A DNA stretch of 64,000 nucleotides from Thiorhodovibrio frisius (GTDB lineage: Bacteria; Pseudomonadota; Gammaproteobacteria; Chromatiales; Chromatiaceae). Positions within the stretch are counted from its first letter, which is position 1. Every line of letters begins with the position of its first letter. Of this stretch, positions 52,185 to 64,000 are shown piece by piece. A program made the translations under genes and the position numbers. The notes below the pieces were generated by a model. The model saw only the letters and a list, made by a program, of their open reading frames with translations. It searched no databases and was not told where the DNA came from. The stretch lies in the NCBI RefSeq assembly GCF_033954835.1, contig NZ_CP121471.1:248001-312000 (forward strand). Direction: 5' to 3'.

Positions 52185-54485
52185 TCAGCGCTCGCCAGTC
52201 GCTCGTTGCGTTTCGCCGCTGGCAGGCGTAGCGGCGGATGCCGACGGGGACTCGGGTTGCAGAATCATCCCAGCCAACGGCGGCAGGGAGACCACCAGCG
52301 AGGCTGGGCGATTCATCCAGGGCAGGGCCTCGGCCTGAATGGACTCGGGCGCATTCCAGTAATCCGAGCCACCATAAGCCGAAGAATCCGAGTTAAACAG
52401 CACCCGGTAGCGACCCAGCACCGGCACGCCGATGCGGTAACCATCGCGCGGCACCGGAGTGAAGTTCAAGGCCACCACCAGATGCTCGGCACCCGGGTCT
52501 TTCGGCTCTCCGCCGCTTTTACGCTGGTAAATGAGCACCGAATTCTCGGCATCATGGCAGTCGATCCACTCGAAGCCCTGCCAGTCGAAGTCTTGGCTGT
52601 GCAGCGGAGCATGCTCCAGATACAGGCGGTTAAGCGCGCGAATCTGATCGCTGATGCCCTGATGCAGAGGATACTCACGCACATACCAGTCGAGCACCTT
52701 GGTGCAATCCCATTCCTCGCCCTGACCGAATTCGCAGCCCTGGAAAAGCAATTTCTTACCCGGATGGGTATACATGTAGGTGTAGAGCAGGCGCAAATTG
52801 CCAAAGCGCTGCCATTCATCCCCTGGCATGCGATAAAGCAGCGAGTGCTTGCCGTGCGTGACCTCATCATGCGAGAAGGGCAGCAGGAAGTTCTCGGTAA
52901 AAGCATAGAGCATGCTGAAGGTCAGGCTGTCCTGATGGTATTTGCGATGGACGGGATCCTCGCCAAAATAGCGCAGGGTGTCGTTCATCCAGCCCATGTT
53001 CCATTTCAGATCAAAGCCCAGGCCACCCAGATAGGTCGGGCGCGTCACCTGCGGCCAGGAGGTCGACTCCTCGGCCATGACCAGGGCACCCGGCACCTGA
53101 TCATGGGTGATGACATTGAGTTCGCGCAGGAAATCTATGGCCTCGAGATTCTCGCGCCCGCCGTGGCGGTTCGGCACCCAGTCGGTGCGGGAATAATCCA
53201 GATAGAGCATGGAGGCCACCGCATCCACCCGCAGCCCATCAATGTGATATTCCTCAAGCCAAAAGAGCGCGCTTGAGATGAGGAAGTTCTTCACCTCATT
53301 ACGGCCGAAGTTAAAGATCAGGGTGGACCAGTCGAGATGCTCGCCCAAGCGCGGGTCTTCATGCTCATAGAGCGCCGTGCCATCGAAGCGCGCCAGAGCA
53401 TGGGCATCTTTCGGGAAATGTGCCGGCACCCAGTCGAGGATGACACCAATGCCATTGGCATGGCAGTGATCAACAAACCAGCGGAAATCGTCCGGGGTGC
53501 CAAAACGGCTGGTCGGCGCATAGTAGCCGGTGGCCTGATAGCCCCAAGATAGATCGAAAGGATGCTCGGTAATGGGCAAGAGTTCAATGTAGTTAAAACC
53601 CATGTCCTTGACATGATCAACCAGCCGGCGCGCAAGCTCGCGGTAATTGAGCAATTCGCCATTGGCACCGTGCTGCCAGGAGCCAAGGTGCACCTCGTAG
53701 ATGGCCATGGGGGTGCGCATCCAGTCGTGCTTCGCGCGCCGGGCGATCCAGTCCTTATCCTGCCAATCGAAGGTATCAGCTGGGGTGATCACGGCGGCTG
53801 TCTGCGGGCGCACCTCGAAAAAGCGCCCATAGGGATCGGTCTTCAAGCCGATGGAGCCGCCACGCGCGCGGACCTCGTACTTGTAGAGCTCTCCTGCCTC
53901 CAAGCCCGGAATGAACAGCTCCCAAACGCCATTGCCATGCACCCGCATCGGATACCGGCGCCCGTCCCAGCCGTTGAAATTGCCGACTACGCTGACCCGC
54001 TCGGCATTGGGCGCCCAGACCGAGAAAAGCACACCATCGACATCATCGGCCCGATGCTCGCGCGCGCCGAGCAAGCGGTAGGCATGCCAGTGCTTGCCCT
54101 CACCGAACAGATGCAGGTCGAAATCCGCGAGCTGACAGGGGAAGCAGTAAGGATCGTAAGCCTGATGCTCGCTGGCCTCGGTTGCGCTTCCAAGGTGTTC
54201 CGTCGCGCTGTCCTCATCTGCGGGTGCTTTAGGCGCCATCCGCCATGCAAGCTGGTAGCGCTCAGGCACAAAGCTCGCCGGCCCCGCCCAGACGAACAAA
54301 TCCGTGCCCTCAATCCGGGTCATGGGTTGCTTGCAATCGACAATGCGCGCTTCCTCAGCGCCAGGGAGGAAAGCACGCACCACCACTCCCTCGGGCGATG
54401 GGTGACGGCCAAGCACGCTGAAAGGATCAGCATGCCGGGCGTCGAGAAGCGGGCGGAGAGAATCGGTCAGTTCGAGATGGTGCAT
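52185..54485 (-). CDS. glgB: 1,4-alpha-glucan branching enzyme
   Basis: About a 766-aa GH13 enzyme. The CBM48/N-terminal part starts [20 protein letters not shown]. The barrel motifs are [40 protein letters not shown] (catalytic Asp), [13 protein letters not shown] (catalytic Glu) and [20 protein letters not shown] (HD). It introduces alpha-1,6 branches into glycogen. The ATG at 54485 ([15 protein letters not shown]) has AGGA upstream; a longer start at 54539 has no RBS. Confidence 0.9.
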   Translation of the reverse strand: MHHLELTDSLRPLLDARHADPFSVLGRHPSPEGVVVRAFLPGAEEARIVDCKQPMTRIEGTDLFVWAGPASFVPERYQLAWRMAPKAPADEDSATEHLGSATEASEHQAYDPYCFPCQLADFDLHLFGEGKHWHAYRLLGAREHRADDVDGVLFSVWAPNAERVSVVGNFNGWDGRRYPMRVHGNGVWELFIPGLEAGELYKYEVRARGGSIGLKTDPYGRFFEVRPQTAAVITPADTFDWQDKDWIARRAKHDWMRTPMAIYEVHLGSWQHGANGELLNYRELARRLVDHVKDMGFNYIELLPITEHPFDLSWGYQATGYYAPTSRFGTPDDFRWFVDHCHANGIGVILDWVPAHFPKDAHALARFDGTALYEHEDPRLGEHLDWSTLIFNFGRNEVKNFLISSALFWLEEYHIDGLRVDAVASMLYLDYSRTDWVPNRHGGRENLEAIDFLRELNVITHDQVPGALVMAEESTSWPQVTRPTYLGGLGFDLKWNMGWMNDTLRYFGEDPVHRKYHQDSLTFSMLYAFTENFLLPFSHDEVTHGKHSLLYRMPGDEWQRFGNLRLLYTYMYTHPGKKLLFQGCEFGQGEEWDCTKVLDWYVREYPLHQGISDQIRALNRLYLEHAPLHSQDFDWQGFEWIDCHDAENSVLIYQRKSGGEPKDPGAEHLVVALNFTPVPRDGYRIGVPVLGRYRVLFNSDSSAYGGSDYWNAPESIQAEALPWMNRPASLVVSLPPLAGMILQPESPSASAATPASGETQRATGER

Positions 54486-54896
54486 GCTTAAAAGATCCTG
54501 CGGCAAAGCTTGCGCGACGAAAATCGCGACTTCCGACATGCGACTGTGAAAAAATCGCGAGCGATGACCACCCGGACCAGAACGCGCCGGCTGGTAAAGT
54601 TGTGGCCCATTATGCGGGATTCCGACACCAAAGCCGAAACTTAATCCGCGCCCAGGCGGGCCCGGCAACGTCAGGGTTTTGTAATCCGCGCGCGCTTGGG
54701 CTACCTTCTCCTGCATCTATCCGGAACGGACATGGGCTTTGGCTATGTTTCGGTTCCGGGTTTCGGATCGGACAGCGGTCAGGGGGAGACCCTGAACCCA
54801 TCCATGAGGGCTTCAGGGCCTAAAACAGAAAACGCATTTGCGACAGCTATAACAAGCACGGCCATCGGCCGGAACAACAACGGGGAGGAGTAGACA
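54486..54896. other. Gap between divergent glgB and prpE, no gene seen
   Basis: This 411-bp stretch must hold the promoters for both glgB (leftward) and prpE (rightward). I see no credible ORF, RNA structure or clear sigma-70 boxes. The strong GGGGAGGAG RBS of prpE is at 54882-54890. Confidence 0.6.
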
Positions 54897-56795
54897 TTGA
54901 ATTATCAGCAGACGTACGCCGCAGCAAAGGACGCGGAGCACTTCTGGGGCGAGGCGGCGGCGGCCATCGACTGGGACCAGCCCTGGGAACGGGTGCTCGA
55001 TGACAGCAACCCGCCCTTTTACCGCTGGTTTGCCGGCGGCATGCTCAATACTTGTTACAACGCCGTCGACCGCCATGTCGCAGCCGGCCGTGGCGAGCAG
55101 GCCGCCATCCTCTACGACAGCCCGGTCACCGGCACCAAAGCACGCATCAGCTATGCGCAACTGCAAGACCAGGTCGCGCGCTGCGCCGGCATGCTGCGCG
55201 ATCTTGGGGTCGTCAAGGGCGACCGGGTCATCATTTATATGCCCATGGTGCCGGAGACGGTCATCGGCATGCTCGCCTGCGCACGTATCGGCGCCGTGCA
55301 TTCGGTAGTCTTCGGCGGTTTTTCCTCGCACGAGTTGGCCACCCGCATCGAGGACGCCAAGCCCAAAGTCATACTCGCCGGCTCCTGTGGTATTGAGCCC
55401 AGCCGCATCGTTGCCTACAAGCCGCTACTCGATGCGGCTATCGAGGCGAGCAGCCACAAGCCAGAGCATTGCGTGATTTTACAACGCGCGCAAGCACCGG
55501 CCGAATTGCTGCCGGGGCGGGATCTGGACTGGGCCGAGACAATCGCCGCTGCTAGCCCGGCCGACTGCGTGCCGGTCGCCGCAACCGACCCGCTTTACAT
55601 TCTCTATACCTCTGGCACCACGGGCATTCCCAAAGGCGTGGTGCGCGATAACGGCGGCCATGCGGTGGCCATGTGCTGGAGCATGCGCCATGTCTATGGC
55701 GTCGAACCGGGCGAGGTCTACTGGGCCGCGTCCGACGTTGGCTGGGTGGTCGGGCATTCTTACATCGTCTACGCGCCCCTGCTGCATGGCTGCACCACTG
55801 TGCTCTACGAGGGCAAACCAGTCGGCACCCCGGATGCCGGTGCTTTCTGGCGGGTGATTGAAGAATACGGCGTCTCGGTGCTCTTCACCGCGCCCACAGC
55901 TTTCCGCGCCATCAAGCGCGATGATCCCAATGCCGAACAACTCAAGCACTACCGGCTGGACAAATTGCGCACGCTCTTCCTCGCCGGCGAGCGCTGCGAC
56001 CCGAACACCCTGGAGTGGGCACAGGATAAGTTGAAGGTGCCCGTCATCGACCACTGGTGGCAGACCGAAACCGGTTGGGCCATTGCCGCAAACTGCCTCG
56101 GTATCGAACAGCTCCCGGTCAAACCCGGCTCCCCGACCCGACCTGTGCCAGGCTTTGACGTGCAAGTACTCGATGATAACGGCGAGTCGGTCGCGCCCGA
56201 CACCATCGGGCGCATCATGATCCGCCTGCCGCTGCCACCCGGCTGCTTGCCGACCCTGTGGGGTAACGACGAACGCTTCGTGCAGTCCTATCTGTCTGCC
56301 CAGCCGGGTTATTACTTAAGTGGCGATGCCGGTTACTTCGACGAAGATGGCTATCTGTTCGTGATGAGTCGCATCGACGACATCATCAATGTCGCCGGCC
56401 ACCGGCTCTCGACCGGCGCCATGGAGGGCGTGCTGGCCAATCATCCGGCGGTGGCCGAATGCGCCGTGATTGGCGTCGCCGACACGCTCAAAGGCGAGCT
56501 GCCAGTCGGTCTGGTGGTCCTCAAGTCGGGTATCGACACGGCGCCCGAGGCCCTGCAAAAAGAGCTGATCAATCTGGTACGCGAGCAAATTGGTCCAGTG
56601 GCGGCCTTCAAGACAGTAATCATCGTCGAGCGCCTGCCCAAGACCCGCTCAGGCAAGATCCTGCGCGGCACCATGAAGAGCATCGCCGAAGGCACCCCCT
56701 ACCGAGCGCCCGCCACCATTGATGATCCAGCCATCTTGGGCGAGGTCGAGCTGGCGCTGCGCGACAGCGGCTATGGAGGTGCGGCTCCAGGGTGA
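54897..56795 (+). CDS. prpE: Propionyl-CoA synthetase
   Basis: A 632-aa acyl-CoA synthetase of the ANL superfamily. A TTG start follows RBS GGGGAGGAG. The N-terminal ACAS-type part with NPPFYRWFAGGMLNTCYNAV is characteristic of PrpE. The AMP-binding motif is DPLYILYTSGTTGIPKGVVR, the hinge region YLSGDAGYFDEDGYLFVMSR, and the catalytic Lys is in KTRSGKILRGTMKSI. It activates propionate (and acetate less well) to the CoA ester. Confidence 0.9.
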   Translation: MNYQQTYAAAKDAEHFWGEAAAAIDWDQPWERVLDDSNPPFYRWFAGGMLNTCYNAVDRHVAAGRGEQAAILYDSPVTGTKARISYAQLQDQVARCAGMLRDLGVVKGDRVIIYMPMVPETVIGMLACARIGAVHSVVFGGFSSHELATRIEDAKPKVILAGSCGIEPSRIVAYKPLLDAAIEASSHKPEHCVILQRAQAPAELLPGRDLDWAETIAAASPADCVPVAATDPLYILYTSGTTGIPKGVVRDNGGHAVAMCWSMRHVYGVEPGEVYWAASDVGWVVGHSYIVYAPLLHGCTTVLYEGKPVGTPDAGAFWRVIEEYGVSVLFTAPTAFRAIKRDDPNAEQLKHYRLDKLRTLFLAGERCDPNTLEWAQDKLKVPVIDHWWQTETGWAIAANCLGIEQLPVKPGSPTRPVPGFDVQVLDDNGESVAPDTIGRIMIRLPLPPGCLPTLWGNDERFVQSYLSAQPGYYLSGDAGYFDEDGYLFVMSRIDDIINVAGHRLSTGAMEGVLANHPAVAECAVIGVADTLKGELPVGLVVLKSGIDTAPEALQKELINLVREQIGPVAAFKTVIIVERLPKTRSGKILRGTMKSIAEGTPYRAPATIDDPAILGEVELALRDSGYGGAAPG

Positions 56796-56948
56796 AGGAG
56801 CCCGCAGAAAAGGGGGAAAGCACGGTACTTCTGCAGCTCCATCAAAGCGTGCAATCCGGACGCCCGTGATGCTTCCCCAGGCATCCTGCCATCGCCCTGC
56901 GTGGATGATGATTGGCATTTTTCGTTCAATAGAGTACCTGCCCCTCCA

Positions 56949-58034
56949 ATGACAACCGCACTCATTACCGGCATCACCGGCCAGGATGGAGCCTACTTGG
57001 CAGAATTCCTGCTCGATAAAGGCTATATCGTGCACGGCATCAAGCGACGCAGCTCGCTGTTCAATACCGACCGTATCGACCATCTCTATCAGGACCCCCA
57101 TCAGTCCGGCCGCCGCTTTGTGCTGCACCACGGAGACATGACGGACAGCTCAAGCCTGATTCGCATCATGCAGCAGGTGCAGCCGGATGAAATCTACAAC
57201 CTGGCCGCGCAGAGCCATGTGGCTGTTTCGTTCGAGGAGCCTGAATACACGGCGGATTCCGACGGTCTCGGCGCGCTGCGGCTGCTAGAGGCCATCCGCA
57301 TCCTCGGGCTGGAGAAGAAAACCCGCTTTTACCAGGCCTCCACCTCCGAGCTTTACGGTCAGGTGCAGGAAGTCCCACAGCGCGAAACCACGCCCTTCTA
57401 CCCGCGCTCGCCCTATGCGGTGGCCAAGCTCTACGCCTATTGGATCACGGTGAACTATCGCGAGGCCTATGGCATCTACGCCTGCAATGGCATCCTGTTC
57501 AACCACGAAAGCCCCATCCGTGGCGAAACCTTCGTCACCCGCAAAATCACCCGGGGACTGGCGCGAATCAAACTTGGCCTGCAGGAGCAGATTTACTTAG
57601 GCAACATGGACGCCAAACGCGACTGGGGTCACGCCAAGGATTATGTGCGCATGCAATGGATGATGTTGCAGCAGGAGCAGCCCGAGGATTTCGTCATCGC
57701 CACCGGCAAGCAATACTCAGTGCGCGACTTTGTCGAGATCGCCGCACGCGAAATCGGCATCCATCTGCGCTGGGAAGGCCAGGCCGTCGACGAAAAAGGC
57801 TATGACCAGAGCAGCGGCGCCTGCCTGATCGAAGTCGATCCACGCTATTTCCGCCCGACTGAGGTTGAAACTCTGCTGGGCGATCCAAGCAAAGCCAAGG
57901 AAAAGCTCGGCTGGCAGCCAGAAATACGCTTCGAGCAATTAGTGGCGGAAATGATGCGCGAGGATCTGAAAGAAGCTGAGCGCGATGCACTATGCAATCG
58001 CGAAGGCTATAAGGTTCACCAGCACAATGAGTGA
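56949..58034 (+). CDS. gmd: GDP-mannose 4,6-dehydratase
   Basis: A 361-aa short-chain dehydrogenase/reductase. NAD(P)-binding motif [20 protein letters not shown]; catalytic STSELYGQ and [11 protein letters not shown] (Tyr-X3-Lys); substrate-binding [20 protein letters not shown]. It makes GDP-4-keto-6-deoxymannose for fucose, rhamnose or perosamine surface sugars. A usual partner gene (fcl/wcaG) is not adjacent here; a separate copy elsewhere is likely. ATG 56949. Confidence 0.95.
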   Translation: MTTALITGITGQDGAYLAEFLLDKGYIVHGIKRRSSLFNTDRIDHLYQDPHQSGRRFVLHHGDMTDSSSLIRIMQQVQPDEIYNLAAQSHVAVSFEEPEYTADSDGLGALRLLEAIRILGLEKKTRFYQASTSELYGQVQEVPQRETTPFYPRSPYAVAKLYAYWITVNYREAYGIYACNGILFNHESPIRGETFVTRKITRGLARIKLGLQEQIYLGNMDAKRDWGHAKDYVRMQWMMLQQEQPEDFVIATGKQYSVRDFVEIAAREIGIHLRWEGQAVDEKGYDQSSGACLIEVDPRYFRPTEVETLLGDPSKAKEKLGWQPEIRFEQLVAEMMREDLKEAERDALCNREGYKVHQHNE

Positions 58035-58154
58035 TTGGCGTACCAGTATCCGATCCACCCTTCAGGGTCTGACTTGCCTCAAGGCTGCTTCAGACGGCCC
58101 CGCCATGACGGATTGATCCCAGCATTGCGTTAGGGCAAAGGTCTGGAAGATCCG

Positions 58155-59063
58155 TCAGGGGCCGATTGAACTCTGCTCGTTGCGGGCACTGCCCCGGTGC
58201 ATCCGCACGCTGAGCCTTTCGGCCGTGATGGTCATGGCCAGAACGGCGACGGCCAGCCAGCCGATGATGCCGTCATAGTCACCCGCAAGCCAGGCCCAGC
58301 CGGCCTGGTCGACCCCATCAGTCAGGCGGCGGCTGGTCTGGATGACGAACACCCAAGCCGCATGCACGCCGATGCCGAAAGCAATGCTGCCAGTACGCTC
58401 GCGCAACAGTGCTAGCAACACTCCGGCGAGCCAAAGCGCGACGAGAGAATCCAGATTGCGCCATTCCAACAACCCTGCGAATACGCTAGCGACCATCCAG
58501 GCAATGCCAAGCGCGTCTGGCGCCATGTCCGCCGGCAAACCGTGCGGCTTCATGAAATGCACCACCGCGTAGAGCGCGGCGGACCAACCAGCGGCTTGCA
58601 CCAGACCATCGCGGCGGCGAATTGCGGTAAAGAGCGCGCCGCGAAAAAAAGTCTCCTCCAGCACAGCGATCAATAACCCGACGATCAAGGCGCGCAGGGC
58701 AGTTTTGAGCAACTCCAGCAGCCAGCCAAAGGACCATACCTCGAGTGCCCGAGCACCGCTCACAACCAGCAGGATGACGATGGCGGCCATCATTAGGCTG
58801 CCGAACAACCAACCGCGGAATGCGTCGCGGCGGAAGTCCTGGAACGGCAAGCTGTTGTACCCCAGAGCCGCACGACGCGCCAGTCCGAGCGCACGCAGGA
58901 AGGGCCACAGGCCTAGGAGCATCAAGACTTGCGCTAGGCGCCCCAGTACCCGCTGAGGGTCTTCATCGGCCAGCAGGTCGCTATCGAGCAGCGGGATGCT
59001 GAGCAGCGCCGCGAGCAACAGGCAGCCGAGCATGTAGCCAAAAAATATCCCGGTTGGACGCAT
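58155..59063 (-). CDS. CPBP-family intramembrane metalloprotease
   Basis: A 302-aa membrane protein with about seven to eight helices. The zinc-binding motifs are AVLEETFFRGALFTAI (EExxxR) and YAVVHFMKP (F/HxxxH-like His), of the CPBP (Abi/Rce1-like) family. Some members process prenylated or bacteriocin-related peptides, and others are immunity proteins; the role here is unknown. It is monocistronic. Confidence 0.85.
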   Translation of the reverse strand: MRPTGIFFGYMLGCLLLAALLSIPLLDSDLLADEDPQRVLGRLAQVLMLLGLWPFLRALGLARRAALGYNSLPFQDFRRDAFRGWLFGSLMMAAIVILLVVSGARALEVWSFGWLLELLKTALRALIVGLLIAVLEETFFRGALFTAIRRRDGLVQAAGWSAALYAVVHFMKPHGLPADMAPDALGIAWMVASVFAGLLEWRNLDSLVALWLAGVLLALLRERTGSIAFGIGVHAAWVFVIQTSRRLTDGVDQAGWAWLAGDYDGIIGWLAVAVLAMTITAERLSVRMHRGSARNEQSSIGP

Positions 59064-59110
59064 GCTTGCTTCTCCCCAGTCTTCTCAGTTGCCGAAAATC
59101 GGTTGTGGCC

Positions 59111-59150
59111 AAAAAAAAACGCCCTCAGCAAAGATGCGTTGCTGAGGGCG
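59111..59150 (-). terminator. Intrinsic terminator of the groESL operon
   Basis: On the minus strand CGCCCTCAGCAA (59150-59139) and TTGCTGAGGGCG (59131-59120) form a 12-bp stem, then nine T (A at 59111-59119 on the plus strand). It lies 76 bp after the groL stop at 59226. Confidence 0.9.
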
Positions 59151-59174
59151 TTATCGGGTCACTGCCAAAGAAAC

Positions 59175-59201
59175 GGCAACCGGCGTGACACGCCGGTTGC
59201 C
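59175..59201. other. Perfect hairpin between groL and its terminator
   Basis: GGCAACCGGCGT (59175-59186), a 3-base loop and ACGCCGGTTGCC (59190-59201) form a 12-bp perfect stem. It could be an mRNA-stabilising stem at the 3' end of the groESL transcript. Confidence 0.7.
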
Positions 59202-59225
59202 GGGCTAAGGCTACAGGGGCCAGGC

Positions 59226-60947
<1,722 letters not shown>

Positions 60948-60964
60948 TCAGGGTGCGCGAAGGC

Positions 60965-61255
60965 TTAGCCCTCGATGACACCCATGATGTCTTCCTCGCG
61001 CATCACGAGAAGATCTTCGCCATCGACCTTGACCTCGGTGCCCGAGTACTTGCCGAACAGCACCTTGTCGCCGACCTTGACGTCGAGCGGGCGGGAGTCG
61101 CCGCTGTCCATGATCTTGCCGTTGCCAACAGCCATGACTTCGCCACGGATTGGCTTTTCAGCAGCGCTGTCTGGAATGACGATGCCACCAGCGGTGGTGC
61201 GCTCTTCTTCCATGCGACGGATAACGACGCGGTCGTGCAAAGGACGGATATTCAT
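60965..61255 (-). CDS. groS: Co-chaperonin GroES
   Basis: A 96-aa co-chaperonin starting [20 protein letters not shown]. The mobile loop is [20 protein letters not shown], and [20 protein letters not shown] is the roof and core. It caps GroEL. First gene of the groSL operon, directly behind the CIRCE element. Confidence 0.98.
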   Translation of the reverse strand: MNIRPLHDRVVIRRMEEERTTAGGIVIPDSAAEKPIRGEVMAVGNGKIMDSGDSRPLDVKVGDKVLFGKYSGTEVKVDGEDLLVMREEDIMGVIEG

Positions 61256-61323
61256 TGTTTGAGTCCCCTCAATGTGGTGTGAGTGGTCGAGCGCCGCTCA
61301 GCCCGGTCCGCAGACGGGGGTTG

Positions 61324-61350
61324 TTAGCACTCATCAGTAGCGAGTGCTAA
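61324..61350 (-). promoter_or_regulatory. CIRCE operator
   Basis: TTAGCACTC (61324-61332), 9 bp, GAGTGCTAA (61342-61350): a perfect CIRCE inverted repeat. HrcA binds here and represses groSL until heat or misfolded-protein stress. It lies about 70 bp upstream of groS. Confidence 0.97.
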
Positions 61351-61377
61351 TAATAGTCCCGACTCGCTCTATGTCAA
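61350..61377 (-). promoter_or_regulatory. Sigma-70-like promoter for groESL
   Basis: On the minus strand TTGACA (61377-61372) and TATTAT (61355-61350) are separated by 16 bp. The -10 box touches the CIRCE operator, so bound HrcA would block RNA polymerase. Confidence 0.8.
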
Positions 61378-61467
61378 GGGGTGTGTCAAGAGTCAGCACC
61401 ATTGCGACAGACATTCTTGTGCCCTGAGCCGCGTTAGCGGGCCTTGGGAGCACGGGAAGGGAATAGG

Positions 61468-63588
61468 TTAGATGGCGTCGAAGCGCTCGAACTGCATGCT
61501 GAATTGACCGCGCCCCTGGGTCAGGCTGCGCAGTTCGGTCGCGTAGCCGAGCAGAGATTCAAGCGCCACGGCGCACTGCACGCGCGCCTCGCCTTCGCCA
61601 CCGCCTTCATGCAGCGAGGTTGAGCGAATGCTCGCATGTCGGGCTTGCAGATCGCCTAACACCTGGCCCAGATGATCCTCCGGCACCACTAGGTCGACGC
61701 GCATCAGCGGATGCAAAATCACCGGGCCGGCCTGGCTCAGCCCCTTGCGCAGTGCCTTGGCTGCGGCTGCGCTCAGCGCCTCGGGCGGGCTGGCCTGCCC
61801 GAAAAGCTCCACCTGGCGCAGCTCGACAATCACGTCCTCTAGGGGCGCCCCCTGTAGCGGGCCGCTGCTTAAAATCAGCTGCAAGCCCGCGTGCAGAGCC
61901 TGGCGCTGGGCATCGTTCAACTCGGCACCCAGGGGCTGCACCTGCGGCTCCCCGATCACCCGCACACCCGAGCCACGTGCGCCCGGTGTCAGGTGCAGCT
62001 CGACCGCGGCGCGAGCCTCCGGATGCTTGCCATCGGGTGAGGCGGGATGCTGATAGAGTTCGGCAACTGTCACCTCGCCGCCGATACTCTCGCGCACCGC
62101 TACCGCCGGTCGCCCGCTGCGCACTTGCAGCTGGAACTCGCGCGCCAGGCGCTCCAGCACAATCTGCAAGTGCAACTCGCCCATGCCGCGCAGCAGACGC
62201 TGACCGGTGTCCGGGTCTTCTTCCACTCGCAGCGTCGGGTCTTCCTGCACCACCTTGTCCAGGGCTTCGAGCAGCTTGTCTTCATCGGCACTGCTGCCCG
62301 GCTCGATGGCCAGACTGAGCACCGGGGTGCGGGTGTCGATGCGCTCGAGGCTGACAACATGCTCGGGATGGCACAGAGTATCGCCGGTTGCGGCATGACG
62401 CAGGCCGGCCAGCAGGACGATCTGCCCGGGGCCAGCCTCCTCAAGCTTAGTTTTTTTGCCGGCGTCGATGTCGAAAATGCGCGCGACATGCTCTTTGACA
62501 ATCTGGCCATCGGCGCCGATGAAGGCCACAGCGTCGCCAGGACGGATGCGATTGCGATAAATGCGCGTGAAGCAATGCCGGCGCCCATCCCAGAGCTGCA
62601 CCTTGAACACCAGAGCAACAAGCGGCCCGTCGCCGCCTATAACAATGGACTCGGTTGCTGGTTGGCCGCCTGACTCGGGAGTGTCTGCTCTTGCCGGGAG
62701 GCGCTGCGCGGGCATCGGCGGGCGATCTGTCGGCGCCGGCAGCAACTCGACCACCGCGTCGAGCAGCGGCTGCACCCCAAGATTGCGCAGCGCACTGCCG
62801 CCAAAGCAGGGAAATAGCCGACCGCTCAAGGTTCCCTGGCGCAGGGCAGCGAGAAGCGCATCAGGCGCCACAGACTCGCCGGCCAGCACCGGCTCGGCCA
62901 GGGCATCGTCGACTTCGGCCAGCGCGAGCAGTAAGGACTCGCGCAGCCCGGCCACCGATTTCCAGAGCGCATCGGGACAGAGCGCACGTCGGGGCGCCTC
63001 CCCCTGCTCGCCATGGAACTCAATCAACTCCCCATGGATCAGATCAATCACCGCGTTGCGCTCAGGCAGTGGTAAGGTAACCGCTACCGGCGCAACGCCG
63101 AGCCGTGTGGCAATATCAGCCATGGCCTGGGTGAAATCGGCCCCCGGTCGGTCCATCTTGTTAATAAAAAACAGCGTCGGGAGCTGAAAATGGCAACGTT
63201 GGCGCCATACGGTTTCGGTCTGGGGCTCGACCCCACGCACGCCATCGAGCACCAGGATTACGCCGTCGAGAACGCGCATGGCGCGCTCCACCTCAATAGT
63301 GAAATCGACATGGCCCGGAGTATCGATGATTTGCAGCAGGTGCTCGCGCCAGGGCGCACGTGTCACCGCAGCGGTGATGGTGATGCCGTGTTCCTGTTCC
63401 TCGGCCATCCAGTCCATGTGGGCGGCGCCTTCATGCACTTCACCAATTTTGTGCAAAGCGCCGGTATAGAACAAAATGCGCTCGGTCAGGGTGGTTTTGC
63501 CGGCATCGACATGGGCGGCAACGCCGATATTTCGCACGCACTGGAGTTTGTGGGTATGACAAGTCACAACAGCAGCCTGAGCTTTCAA
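61468..63588 (-). CDS. Elongation factor G-like GTPase (EF-G paralogue)
   Basis: A 706-aa translational GTPase with all G motifs: G1 VAAHVDAGKTTLTERILF, G2 near EQEHGITITAAV, G3 IDTPGHVDFTIEV and G4 FINKMDRPGADF. It has domain II, GMGELHLQIVLERLAREF in domain III, and domains IV and V. It lies outside the usual str operon. Sequence differs from classical fusA, for example in the insertion-rich part around residues 190-320 (LLPAPTDRPPMPAQRLPARA). It is probably the second EF-G (fusB/EF-G2-like) used in recycling or under stress. A TTG start is assumed. Confidence 0.8.
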   Translation of the reverse strand: MKAQAAVVTCHTHKLQCVRNIGVAAHVDAGKTTLTERILFYTGALHKIGEVHEGAAHMDWMAEEQEHGITITAAVTRAPWREHLLQIIDTPGHVDFTIEVERAMRVLDGVILVLDGVRGVEPQTETVWRQRCHFQLPTLFFINKMDRPGADFTQAMADIATRLGVAPVAVTLPLPERNAVIDLIHGELIEFHGEQGEAPRRALCPDALWKSVAGLRESLLLALAEVDDALAEPVLAGESVAPDALLAALRQGTLSGRLFPCFGGSALRNLGVQPLLDAVVELLPAPTDRPPMPAQRLPARADTPESGGQPATESIVIGGDGPLVALVFKVQLWDGRRHCFTRIYRNRIRPGDAVAFIGADGQIVKEHVARIFDIDAGKKTKLEEAGPGQIVLLAGLRHAATGDTLCHPEHVVSLERIDTRTPVLSLAIEPGSSADEDKLLEALDKVVQEDPTLRVEEDPDTGQRLLRGMGELHLQIVLERLAREFQLQVRSGRPAVAVRESIGGEVTVAELYQHPASPDGKHPEARAAVELHLTPGARGSGVRVIGEPQVQPLGAELNDAQRQALHAGLQLILSSGPLQGAPLEDVIVELRQVELFGQASPPEALSAAAAKALRKGLSQAGPVILHPLMRVDLVVPEDHLGQVLGDLQARHASIRSTSLHEGGGEGEARVQCAVALESLLGYATELRSLTQGRGQFSMQFERFDAI

Positions 63589-63630
63589 GCAAGTAATCTG
63601 GAAGGATGTCGCGCATCATCCTGGCCATTG

Positions 63631-64000
63631 ATGGCACAAATCAAGCCCCGAATCAGTAGGCGCCGCAAAAACGCCGCATTCTGGCTGACGGGCGGTCTGT
63701 GGCTATTGGCTCTGGCCTCGGGAGTCGGGCTGGCATCAGAGCCATACAGACTCACGAGCCCCAATGATGATGTCATTGGCACGCCTTTCTATGTCAAGGC
63801 CGACTCGCGCCAGACGCTGCTCGATATCGGCCGTCATAACGGCCTAGGCTTCGATGAGATGGAGCAGGCCAATCCGAATGTCGATATGTGGGTGCCCGCA
63901 GATGGTGCCGATGTGCTGATTCCAGCGCGCCAGGTGTTGCCAGACGCGCCACGAAACGGCCTGGTGCTAAACACCGCCGAGAAGCGACTCTATTACTTCC
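63631..64000 (+). CDS. L,D-transpeptidase-type protein, 5' part (cut by window edge)
   Basis: The frame from ATG 63631 is open to the window end (123 codons). It starts with a signal peptide (basic start, then WLTGGLWLLALASGVGLASE). A LysM-like part follows (QTLLDIGRHNGLGFDEMEQA, then ANPNVDMWVPADGADVLIPA) and continues into RNGLVLNTAEKRLYYF, the start of an ErfK/YbiS L,D-transpeptidase domain. Such enzymes crosslink peptidoglycan or attach lipoproteins in the periplasm. The catalytic Cys lies beyond the window. Confidence 0.8.
   Translation, partial: MAQIKPRISRRRKNAAFWLTGGLWLLALASGVGLASEPYRLTSPNDDVIGTPFYVKADSRQTLLDIGRHNGLGFDEMEQANPNVDMWVPADGADVLIPARQVLPDAPRNGLVLNTAEKRLYYF

Noticed and set aside
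52128-53276. 382-codon plus-strand frame opposite glgB
   Set aside because: Shadow frame with a His/Ile-rich composition expected from the antisense of GH13 codons.
54602-54823. 73-codon ORF in the glgB-prpE gap
   Set aside because: No RBS, no recognisable domain, composition like non-coding GC-rich DNA.

Overview
The window looks like a high-GC gammaproteobacterial chromosome, most likely a purple sulfur bacterium (Chromatiaceae) or a close relative. The basis is gene content: a bacteriophytochrome hybrid kinase, a three-subunit transhydrogenase, cobyric acid synthase, a dense toxin-antitoxin load, Rpn-type nucleases and SPINDLY-type glycosyltransferases. The taxon is an inference; no rRNA or tRNA gene was seen to anchor it. 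No CRISPR array was seen.

Region 1 (1-19.5 kb) is a rearranged accessory region. Its substrate is a set of cell-surface modification genes: three SPINDLY/OGT-type transferases (one only an end fragment, one fused to a GT4 glycosyltransferase), two SAM methyltransferases (one with an in-frame stop, one frameshifted), and a TPR-OGT-sulfotransferase ruin. Small toxin-antitoxin modules of many families lie between them (ParDE/RelBE-like, PIN, PemK, HigBA, UPF0175/DUF3368, DUF4160/DUF2442). Several have an intact antitoxin and a broken toxin. Two identical 369-bp pieces of a RAYT-type transposase gene and four copies of a repeat, which contains a sulfotransferase-like gene end and a compact promoter-start unit, join these pieces. 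An orphan PemK/MazF-type toxin is followed by about 150 bp able to form four hairpins, the best candidate here for an undescribed RNA or RNA-controlled toxin.

Region 2 (19.5-31 kb) starts with a group II intron 5' fragment cut by a four-gene transposon (zinc-ribbon protein, DDE transposase, AAA ATPase, small protein). It continues as a restriction/defence island on the minus strand: a DUF262-type (GmrSD-like) protein, a CTAG-flanked MITE, a VapBC-like pair, a DUF433 protein and a 1154-aa MmeI-like restriction-modification enzyme.

Region 3 (30.7-43.8 kb) has a molybdenum hydroxylase cassette (iorA, iorB, xdhC, mocA-like), an internally deleted cation-efflux protein, an aldo/keto reductase, an EAL-domain ruin, a bacteriophytochrome hybrid histidine kinase, an EAL phosphodiesterase, an AraC-type regulator and a histidine-kinase end fragment.

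Region 4 (43.8-64 kb) is mostly conserved core: cobQ, the pntAA-pntAB-pntB operon with a hicBA pair inserted inside it, glgB-glgA, prpE, gmd, a CPBP membrane protease, groES-groEL with a perfect CIRCE operator and a terminator, an EF-G paralogue and the beginning of an L,D-transpeptidase gene.
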